DNA of 64,000 bases from Photorhabdus thracensis. Lineage in GTDB: Bacteria; Pseudomonadota; Gammaproteobacteria; Enterobacterales; Enterobacteriaceae. Location: assembly GCF_001010285.1 (NCBI RefSeq), contig NZ_CP011104.1:2604001-2668000 (forward strand). The letters run 5' to 3'. The translations under genes and the position numbers were made by a program. The notes beneath the pieces were generated by a model. That model did no database searches. It was not told where the DNA came from and was given only the letters and a program-made list of their open reading frames with translations. Positions 57,045 through 64,000 of the stretch are shown one piece after another; position 1 is the first letter of the stretch, and the number at the start of each line of letters is the position of its first letter.

Positions 57045-59746
57045 AGTGACACCTCTTCAGTCATTTCTTCAATTTCAGGCGGTTTCTCTAACGGTAGAAC
57101 AAAGTGAAAACTTGCTCCACCTTTTTCGTTATTGGCAGCCCAAATCTTTCCATTGTGAATTTCAATAATTGCACGACAGATTGCCAGCCCAAGGCCCACT
57201 CCCGGAATGGCAGATTCTTTGCGGGCGCGGGAAAATTTATCGAAAATTAACTGTTCCTGCTCCGGTGGAATACCTTTACCAGCATCCCAGACTTCAATAT
57301 GAACCTGATTTTTTTCTGTTGTCGCCTTAATGCCCAGGGGGGTTTGTTCATCGGTGTATTTGATCGCGTTTTCCAATAAATTGATAAATACCCGTTCCAG
57401 CAGGCTGGCATCACAATGCAAGAGTAAATCAGATGGCAGGGAAACGGTGACCGGATGGCGATTAAGCGCATATTCCAGTGAACGCAAGGTACTGCCGACG
57501 ATCTCTTCCAGTGATTGCCATTCCAGATTCAGTTGAATTCCCCCCGATTGGATACGCGCCATATCTAACAAGTTATTGACCAGACGGGAAGTGCTGAGAA
57601 TTTGCTGACGGATTTGATTCACCTGCTTGGTATGCGGGGAACCTTCGGCAGATAAATCCAGCATCAGGATTTCTGCTTGCCCGAAAAGGACCGTCAAAGG
57701 GGTACGTAAATCGTGAGAGAGTGCCGCCAGAAGTGAGTTACGTAACTGCTCCCGCTCGGCATCCAGTTTCGCCGATTCTGCCCGGCGGGAGAGGTGCAAT
57801 CTTTCCAACGCATTGGCAATCAGGCCGGTAAATGTTTGCAATAATCGCTGTTGCTCCGGGATGAGCAGCTGGCGTAAATAGGATGGCTCAATCGCCAGCA
57901 CAGCAAACGTTTGTGAAGGTGTTGCGATAGGCAATAGCTGGTAAGGTACGCTGGGCAAGGTATCGGTTCCTGCGCCCGCCGGCAGATTTTTATCAAAACT
58001 CCATTTGGCAATGGCATCGTCAATCAGCATATGACCGCCATTGTTTGTTGTGAGTTGGCGTAAATCGCCATTATCGCTCGGTAAAAACAGGCCGGTTTTC
58101 GCCTGAAAACCATTGGCAAGGAAATGGTAGCTGGTACGGGCAATATCTGCTTCATTCAATGCCCGGCTGAGTTCACGGGTCATTTCATAGAGATGGCGGG
58201 TTCGCTGTTCGCGGTAACGGGCAATTCGCGCTTGATATCTCATTCCCGCTGTCAGATTTCCGACCACAACCCCGACGATCAGCATGACCGTGAAAGTCAG
58301 CAGATACTGCATATCCGTGACGGCAAGCGACCAGTGGGGTTGTACAAAGAAGATATCGAAACTGATGACGTTAATAAAAGCCGCGAATATTGATGGCCGG
58401 CGTCCATAAAACAGCGCAATGATGACAACGCCAAGCAGATAAAGCGTAACCAGGTTAGCTTTATCGAGAGTCAGCAAGAATGTCCGGGAGAACAGGGTGA
58501 TCAGCGTGCAGAGGGCGATTGCGATCAGGCAACCCTGAATCTGTATCCGCCATTTTTCACTGACAGAACGGCTGTCTTGTTCTTTATCCCATTGGCTGCG
58601 ATCTTCCAGCGCGACAATCACTAAATCCAAATCCGGCCCCAGTTTTCCTAACCGATCAGCAAAACCAGGGCGCCATTTCCAGTTAAGCAGCTTATGTTTG
58701 GATTCACAGCGGCGGCCTATCAAAATTTTGCCGAGGTTATGTTCTCTGGCATAACGTAATACCGCTTTTTCTTTGTTGGGATCGGCGAGGGTTGCTGTTT
58801 CCGCTCCCAATTCATGGGCTAATTTGAGCGCGGTTAAAATCGTGCGCCGTTTACCTTCCGGCAATTGGTGCAGTTTTGGGGTTTCAACATAAATTGCATG
58901 CCAGATACAGCCTAACCGGGCAGCAAGCCGGGCGGCGGTACGAACCAGTTTTTCATTGCCCGCGCTGTTACCGATGCACAGCAGAAGATTATCACGGGTG
59001 TGCCAGACCGGTTCATGCCCTTGGGTGTCGCGGAAAGCGCGCATTTGATCATCAACGCGATCAGCGGTACGACGCAAAGCCAGTTCCCGCAGGGCAATCA
59101 GATTGCCTTTGCGGAAGAAATGTTCAATGGCGCGTTCCGCCTGGCTGGAAATATAGACCTTCCCTTCATTGAGCCGTTGGCGCAGATCATCCGGTGGCAG
59201 ATCAACCAGGACAATTTCAGTAGCCTGATCAAAGATGTGGTCAGGGATGGTCTCCCTGACCTGGATACCGGTAATATCACCAACCACATCATTAAGGCTT
59301 TCCAGATGCTGAACGTTAATGGTCGTCAGCACATCGATTCCTGCTTCCAGTAATTCTTCAACATCCTGCCAGCGCTTGGGATGACGGCTGCCGTGAGGAT
59401 TGCTGAATGCCAGTTCATCCATCAGAATCATCGCCGGGTGGCGGGCAATAGCGGCATCAAGATCAAAGACGGTGGTTCTGCGCTTGCGGTAGTGGATCGG
59501 TTTAAGTGGCAATTGTGGCAGACCATCAACTAAAGCGGCTGTTCCTTGCCGCTCATGGGTTTCTACTACCCCGATAATCACATCCAGCCCTTGAGCACGC
59601 AATCTTTGTGCTTCTTGCAACATGGCATAAGTTTTTCCCACGCCAGCGCAGGCGCCGAAAAATATTTTTAATTTACCGCGCGGTTTCTCATTAACCAGTG
59701 TCAGTAATTCATCAGGGTCAGGGCGTTGTGGTTCGTGTTGATCCAT
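57020..59746 (-). CDS. kdpD: Sensor kinase KdpD
   Basis: This 908-residue kinase has the N-terminal KdpD domain with Walker A GACAGVGKT (near residue 32), a USP-like segment, four membrane helices (about 405-500), a GAF-like region and a histidine kinase core with SHDLRTPLT and GLGLAI. It senses K+ limitation and phosphorylates KdpE. Slightly longer than E. coli KdpD (894). It sits 9 bases after kdpC. Confidence 0.96.
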   Translation of the reverse strand: MDQHEPQRPDPDELLTLVNEKPRGKLKIFFGACAGVGKTYAMLQEAQRLRAQGLDVIIGVVETHERQGTAALVDGLPQLPLKPIHYRKRRTTVFDLDAAIARHPAMILMDELAFSNPHGSRHPKRWQDVEELLEAGIDVLTTINVQHLESLNDVVGDITGIQVRETIPDHIFDQATEIVLVDLPPDDLRQRLNEGKVYISSQAERAIEHFFRKGNLIALRELALRRTADRVDDQMRAFRDTQGHEPVWHTRDNLLLCIGNSAGNEKLVRTAARLAARLGCIWHAIYVETPKLHQLPEGKRRTILTALKLAHELGAETATLADPNKEKAVLRYAREHNLGKILIGRRCESKHKLLNWKWRPGFADRLGKLGPDLDLVIVALEDRSQWDKEQDSRSVSEKWRIQIQGCLIAIALCTLITLFSRTFLLTLDKANLVTLYLLGVVIIALFYGRRPSIFAAFINVISFDIFFVQPHWSLAVTDMQYLLTFTVMLIVGVVVGNLTAGMRYQARIARYREQRTRHLYEMTRELSRALNEADIARTSYHFLANGFQAKTGLFLPSDNGDLRQLTTNNGGHMLIDDAIAKWSFDKNLPAGAGTDTLPSVPYQLLPIATPSQTFAVLAIEPSYLRQLLIPEQQRLLQTFTGLIANALERLHLSRRAESAKLDAEREQLRNSLLAALSHDLRTPLTVLFGQAEILMLDLSAEGSPHTKQVNQIRQQILSTSRLVNNLLDMARIQSGGIQLNLEWQSLEEIVGSTLRSLEYALNRHPVTVSLPSDLLLHCDASLLERVFINLLENAIKYTDEQTPLGIKATTEKNQVHIEVWDAGKGIPPEQEQLIFDKFSRARKESAIPGVGLGLAICRAIIEIHNGKIWAANNEKGGASFHFVLPLEKPPEIEEMTEEVSLLPAITPS

Positions 59747-59755
59747 CTTTCAGCC

Positions 59756-60337
59756 TTACTGTTTTTTCTTTTGCAAATTATCAAGGGCAAGATTGAGTTT
59801 TAACACATTAATCACCGGTTCACCGAGAAATTCCGATGGCGGGGTTTCAGTATTATTCCGGATTAATTGTTTTACTGCTTTAACGGGTAAACGGCGTGCG
59901 TCAGCCACTCTTTGTACCTGAAAATCAGCTGCTGCGGGTGAAATATGAGGATCAAGGCCGCTGGCGGACGCGGTGACCAGATCAACCGGCACAGGCATGT
60001 TTGGCTGGCGATTAAATTGGCGCAAATGTTCAACTCTGCGCTTGATTTCATCATCCAATACCGGGTTAGAAACCGCTAAATTACTGCCACCGGATAACAT
60101 CGTGTTATAAGGGTAGTCCATCGTCGCGGAAGGGCGTCCCTGAAAATAGATATCTTTAGTGAAGGGTTGACCAATCAGTTCAGAACCCACTATCTGACCG
60201 TCTTGTTTCACCATAGAACCTTGGGACTGGTAAGGAAACATCAGTTCTGACAAACCTGTTGCCAGCAACGGGTAAGCCACACCAGTAATCAGAGTCAGGA
60301 ATAGCAACAATACAACAGAAGAACGTAACCAAATCAT
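59756..60337 (-). CDS. kdpC: K+-transporting ATPase subunit KdpC
   Basis: This protein of about 193 residues has one N-terminal membrane helix ([18 protein letters not shown]) and the conserved [19 protein letters not shown] and [13 protein letters not shown] motifs. The ATG at 60337 is chosen over the GTG at 60346 because AAAGGTG fits it and it aligns with the E. coli start. KdpC stabilises ATP binding by KdpB. Confidence 0.95.
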   Translation of the reverse strand: MIWLRSSVVLLLFLTLITGVAYPLLATGLSELMFPYQSQGSMVKQDGQIVGSELIGQPFTKDIYFQGRPSATMDYPYNTMLSGGSNLAVSNPVLDDEIKRRVEHLRQFNRQPNMPVPVDLVTASASGLDPHISPAAADFQVQRVADARRLPVKAVKQLIRNNTETPPSEFLGEPVINVLKLNLALDNLQKKKQ

Positions 60338-60348
60338 TTTCGTCACCT

Positions 60349-62415
60349 TTATTTAAATATCAGCAAAGTCAGCAACATATCTATCAGTTTGATGCCGATG
60401 AAAGGCGCTATTAGACCACCCAAACCATAAATCCACAGATTGCGGCGTAAGAGTGACAATGCGTTCATGGGGCGGTAGCTCACGCCTTTCAGAGCCAATG
60501 GGATCAGGAAGACAATAATTAGTGCATTGAATATAACTGTCGATAAAACCGCCGATGTTGGCGAATACAGATGCATGATATTCAAGACATTTAACTGTGG
60601 ATATGTGACAGCAAATGCCGCCGGGATAATGGCGAAATATTTTGCGATATCATTGGCGATACTAAACGTGGTCAGAGAACCTCGTGTCATCAGCATCTGT
60701 TTACCAATACGGACGACTTCAATCAGTTTGGTTGGGTTGGAGTCCAGATCCACCATATTGCCGGCCTCCTTGGCTGCCTGAGTGCCTGAATTCATGGCAA
60801 CCGCAACATCAGCCTGAGCAAGCGCGGGTGCATCATTAGTACCGTCGCCGGTCATGGCGACCAGACGGCCTTCGGATTGATACTGGCGGATAAGCGCCAG
60901 TTTGGCTTCGGGTGTGGCTTCCGCCAGAAAATCATCAACGCCGGCTTCAGCCGCGATCGCGGCGGCAGTCAGGCGGTTATCGCCGGTAATCATCACGGTT
61001 TTGATGCCCATCCGGCGCATTTCGCTGAATCGCTCTTTGATGCCGCCTTTTACGATATCTTTCAGTGCAACAACACCCAGTACCCGCTGATTTTCTGCGA
61101 CAACCAGCGGTGTCCCCCCTTTACGTGCTACGGTCTGTACCAGGATCTCGACTGCTTCAGGGAATTTGCCATGATTAACTTCAATATGACGGCGGATGGC
61201 ATCTACAGCCCCTTTACGGATCATACGATTTTCCACATTTACGCCGCTCATTCTGGTCATGGCAGAGAAAGGCACAAAACTGGCATTCAGTGAGCGTAGA
61301 TCACGTTCGCGCAGATTGAAGCGCTGTTTTGCCAGAATGACAATGCTGCGGCCTTCCGGTGTTTCATCGGCCAGAGAAGAGAGCTGGGCGGCATCTGCCA
61401 GCTGTTGTTCTGTCACGCCGGGAACCGGCAGAAACTGAGATGCCTGGCGATTTCCCAGGGTGATAGTGCCGGTTTTATCCAACAGCAGTACGTCCACATC
61501 CCCCGCTGCTTCAACGGCCCGGCCGCTGGTGGCAATAACATTCGCACCCAGCATTCGGCTCATGCCTGCGACACCGATCGCAGAAAGTAAACCACCAATG
61601 GTGGTCGGAATAAGACAAACCAGTAATGCGACCAATACCGTGATGGTGATAGGTTGACCAGATTGGTTGGTTTCCACACTGAATATTGAGAATGGCAATA
61701 GGGTGACACACACCAGGAGAAAGATAATCGTCAGCGCTGTCAGCAGAATCGTCAGGGCGATCTCGTTTGGCGTTTTTCGCCGTTTAGCTCCTTCCACCAT
61801 TGAAATCATGCGATCAAGAAAGGTTTCACCGGGATTGACCGAACACTCGACTATCAGCCAATCAGACAGCACGCGTGTACCGCCGGTAACCGAGGAAAAG
61901 TCACCGCCGGATTCGCGGATAACCGGGGCAGATTCTCCAGTGATGGCACTTTCATCAACGGAAGCACCGCCTTCAATAACTTCACCATCACAAGGAATGG
62001 TTTCATTGGCTGCAATAATGACGATGTCGCCTTTGCGCAGGCTGTCAGAAGGGACTTTTTCTCTCGTTGCATCATGGCTGGCTGAGGCGAGTTTCGTTGC
62101 CCAACTGGTTTTTCTCACCCCTTTAAGGCTGGCGGCCTGCGCTTTGCTTCTGCCTTCCGCCAGTGCTTCGGCAAAGTTAGCGAACAGTAAGGTAAACCAT
62201 AGCCATAAGGCGATATTACCGGTAAACAGCGTATTTCCCTGAAACTGACCAGCCAACATGGCAATCCATAAAATTGTGGTTAACCCACTGCCCAGATAGA
62301 CCACAAACATCACCGGATTACGCCATTGTGCGGCCGGATGGCATTTTTTTACTGAATCAATAAGCGCATTACGCATCAAAGAGGGTTCGAATAATGTCTG
62401 TTGTTTGTTTGTCAT
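60349..62415 (-). CDS. kdpB: K+-transporting P-type ATPase KdpB
   Basis: This 688-residue P-type ATPase has the phosphorylated Asp in [10 protein letters not shown] (near residue 313), TGES in the actuator domain and [12 protein letters not shown] in the hinge. The start at 62415 has an AGAGAGGA site; an upstream ATG at 62439 is out of register with that site. It powers high-affinity K+ uptake with KdpA. Confidence 0.96.
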   Translation of the reverse strand: MTNKQQTLFEPSLMRNALIDSVKKCHPAAQWRNPVMFVVYLGSGLTTILWIAMLAGQFQGNTLFTGNIALWLWFTLLFANFAEALAEGRSKAQAASLKGVRKTSWATKLASASHDATREKVPSDSLRKGDIVIIAANETIPCDGEVIEGGASVDESAITGESAPVIRESGGDFSSVTGGTRVLSDWLIVECSVNPGETFLDRMISMVEGAKRRKTPNEIALTILLTALTIIFLLVCVTLLPFSIFSVETNQSGQPITITVLVALLVCLIPTTIGGLLSAIGVAGMSRMLGANVIATSGRAVEAAGDVDVLLLDKTGTITLGNRQASQFLPVPGVTEQQLADAAQLSSLADETPEGRSIVILAKQRFNLRERDLRSLNASFVPFSAMTRMSGVNVENRMIRKGAVDAIRRHIEVNHGKFPEAVEILVQTVARKGGTPLVVAENQRVLGVVALKDIVKGGIKERFSEMRRMGIKTVMITGDNRLTAAAIAAEAGVDDFLAEATPEAKLALIRQYQSEGRLVAMTGDGTNDAPALAQADVAVAMNSGTQAAKEAGNMVDLDSNPTKLIEVVRIGKQMLMTRGSLTTFSIANDIAKYFAIIPAAFAVTYPQLNVLNIMHLYSPTSAVLSTVIFNALIIVFLIPLALKGVSYRPMNALSLLRRNLWIYGLGGLIAPFIGIKLIDMLLTLLIFK

Positions 62416-62447
62416 GGTGTTCCTCTCTCTATTCCTCATGTCGGCAC

Positions 62448-64000
62448 TTACCGGGACAGCCAGATTTGTAAATGTTCAATTACCGGGCCAAGGATCAGTG
62501 CCGGAATAAAAGTCAATGCACCAATTAACATAATGGTCAGGATTAATAAGCCGATAAACAGCGGGCCACTGGTGGGGAGTGTGCCGTTGCTGACAGGCTG
62601 GCGTTTTTTCACTACCAGAGAACCAGCAATAGCAAGTACCGGCAGGATCACGCCAAAACGGCCAAAAAACAGGGTGGCTGCTAGCAGTAGGTTATAGAAC
62701 ACGCTGTTGGTATTGAGGCCCGCGAAAGCACCGCCATTATTGTTGGCGGCAGAGGAGAGGGCATAAAGCACTTCACTGAAACCATGAGCGCCGGGGTTCA
62801 GAATACCGGCACGTCCACTGGTTGTGGATATGACAAGTGCCGAGCCTAAAAGTACCAGTGTCGGGGTGACCAGAATCGCCAGTGCGACCATTTTCATCTC
62901 GAATACTTCGATTTTTTTACCGAGATATTCAGGCGCCCGGCCGATCATTAAACCGCCAATAAACACCGTCAGCAGAACGAACAGCAACATACCGTATAAA
63001 CCGGAACCCACGCCGCCGAACACGACTTCGCCAATTTGTATCAACCACATGGGGATCATGCCGCCAAGCGCGGTGAAAGAATCATGCATAGCATTGACTG
63101 CCCCACAGGAGGCCGCGGTTGTCACTACCGCATAAATTGAGGTTGCAAGGATACCGAAGCGATTCTCTTTACCTTCCAGATTGATATTACTGGCAGCACC
63201 CAGCAGACTGAAATGGGGATTGCCTTTGAGTTCAGCGTACATCACTCCCACCGTAGCAACGACGAAGATGATACACATCGCCCATAATAAAGCGTGTCCC
63301 TGATGGTTATCGCCAATGACCTGACCAAAGGCAAAGCAGAGCGCGCAGGGGATCAGCAGGATAGATAATATCTGAATAAAATTGCTGATAGCGGTCGGAT
63401 TTTCAAACGGATGAGCTGAACTGGCGCCAAAGAATCCACCGCCATTGGTTCCCAATAACTTAATGGCTTCCTGTGAGGCGACAGGTCCCATCGGGATCAA
63501 TTGCTGTTGGTCTTCAATGGTATGAGCTAATTGATAGGGTTCGAAATTCTGTATCACACCCTGACTGACAAAAACCAGCGCGATAATTATAGACAGCGGT
63601 AGCAGCAGATAAAGTGTAATACGGGTGATATCAATCCAAGCGTTCCCCACGGTTTTGACGCCATGACGGGAAAATGCGCGTATCAGCGCAAATACCACAG
63701 CGATACCGGTCGCGGCAGAAAGAAAGTTTTGCACGGTTAAACCTGTCATCTGACTAAAGTAGCTTAACGTGTTTTCTCCACTGTAGGCTTGCCAGTCAGT
63801 ATTGGTGATAAAGCTGACCGCGGTATTCAGCGCCAGGTCCCATTTGAGCCCGGGAAAATGTTCAGGATTTAGAGGAAGGACGCGTTGGGCGACCAGAAGG
63901 GTAAATAACAGTAATAATCCAGTCAGATTAAAAATAATGATCGCTAATGCGTATTGTCGCCAGCTCATTTCTTTCACTGTGCCGCCAGGCTTCTGTAAAC
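62448..64000 (-). CDS. kdpA: K+-transporting ATPase subunit KdpA, 5' end outside the window
   Basis: This is the K+-channel-like subunit with [31 protein letters not shown] and [16 protein letters not shown] selectivity segments. The frame stays open to the window edge. Alignment from memory puts residue 1 of the visible conserved part (EMSWRQY) near residue 56 of E. coli KdpA. About 45-50 residues therefore lie beyond the window, and the GTG at 63977 is not the true start. kdpF, if present, is also outside. Confidence 0.94.
   Translation of the reverse strand, partial: LQKPGGTVKEMSWRQYALAIIIFNLTGLLLLFTLLVAQRVLPLNPEHFPGLKWDLALNTAVSFITNTDWQAYSGENTLSYFSQMTGLTVQNFLSAATGIAVVFALIRAFSRHGVKTVGNAWIDITRITLYLLLPLSIIIALVFVSQGVIQNFEPYQLAHTIEDQQQLIPMGPVASQEAIKLLGTNGGGFFGASSAHPFENPTAISNFIQILSILLIPCALCFAFGQVIGDNHQGHALLWAMCIIFVVATVGVMYAELKGNPHFSLLGAASNINLEGKENRFGILATSIYAVVTTAASCGAVNAMHDSFTALGGMIPMWLIQIGEVVFGGVGSGLYGMLLFVLLTVFIGGLMIGRAPEYLGKKIEVFEMKMVALAILVTPTLVLLGSALVISTTSGRAGILNPGAHGFSEVLYALSSAANNNGGAFAGLNTNSVFYNLLLAATLFFGRFGVILPVLAIAGSLVVKKRQPVSNGTLPTSGPLFIGLLILTIMLIGALTFIPALILGPVIEHLQIWLSR

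Noticed and set aside
63974-64000. End of a kdpF gene just before kdpA
   Set aside because: A stop in another frame at 63974-63976 suggested it, but the kdpA frame itself is open to the edge and matches KdpA inside its normal length, so this is still kdpA.

Overview
The window looks like chromosomal DNA of an insect-pathogenic enterobacterium of the Photorhabdus type (Morganellaceae). The main reasons are a nine-gene type II polyketide synthase operon with the exact content and order of the Photorhabdus anthraquinone genes antA-antI followed by a WYL-domain regulator (antJ-like), enterobacterial core genes of gamma-proteobacterial type (ybfF, seqA, pgm, kdpABCDE, dctA), and a very high density of insertion-sequence debris. 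No rRNA, tRNA or CRISPR array was seen.

Layout. 1-1.2 kb: a type II toxin-antitoxin pair (Xre/MbcA-type antitoxin, RES toxin) behind a promoter-operator palindrome. 1.4-12.8 kb: the AT-rich anthraquinone cluster and its putative activator, closed by a 42-bp perfect palindrome. 12.9-19.5 kb: a graveyard with one small hypothetical gene, an IS30 relic, a RelE-type toxin fossil, a complete ISAs1-family element, an HNH-nuclease-like gene with an internal stop, an IS982 relic, a complete IS5-family element and an IS1182 relic. 19.6-23.1 kb: a hybrid sensor kinase and LuxR-type response regulator. 23.5-25.5 kb: an inverse-autotransporter-like protein with a 45-bp tandem repeat. 25.8-37.7 kb: a type VI secretion operon (PAAR-like, TssJ, K, L, M, A, B, C, Hcp, FHA protein) in which TssE, F, G, ClpV and VgrG are missing. 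37.7-41.3 kb: relics, a small gene pair that may be a toxin-antitoxin system, a likely TnpB right end/omega-RNA fossil and an IS1182-family element. 41.4-48.0 kb: the ybfF-seqA-pgm core block, split by dctA and an orphan broken PAAR gene. 48.9-55.4 kb: an unfamiliar five-gene operon (MFS exporter, SbnI/SerK-like serine kinase, flavin N-hydroxylase-like enzyme, nucleotidyltransferase-PLP enzyme fusion, formyltransferase). 55.5-64 kb: a HAD phosphatase and kdpE-D-C-B-A on the minus strand, with kdpA running off the window end.

How genes work together. The ant genes build and shorten an acyl-carrier-protein-bound polyketide. The 48.9-55.4 kb operon is the most interesting item. Its enzymes match, step for step, a route from L-serine through O-phosphoserine, nucleotidylation, decarboxylation, N-hydroxylation and N-formylation. 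The product would be a nucleotide-linked phosphate isostere of fosmidomycin, in the style of fosfocytocin/fosfoxacin. This is inference from domain content. In this strain an IS630 copy interrupts the fusion gene, and removing it with one TA duplication restores the frame exactly. A second point worth checking is that kdpE appears to have no standard start codon and may begin at AUU.
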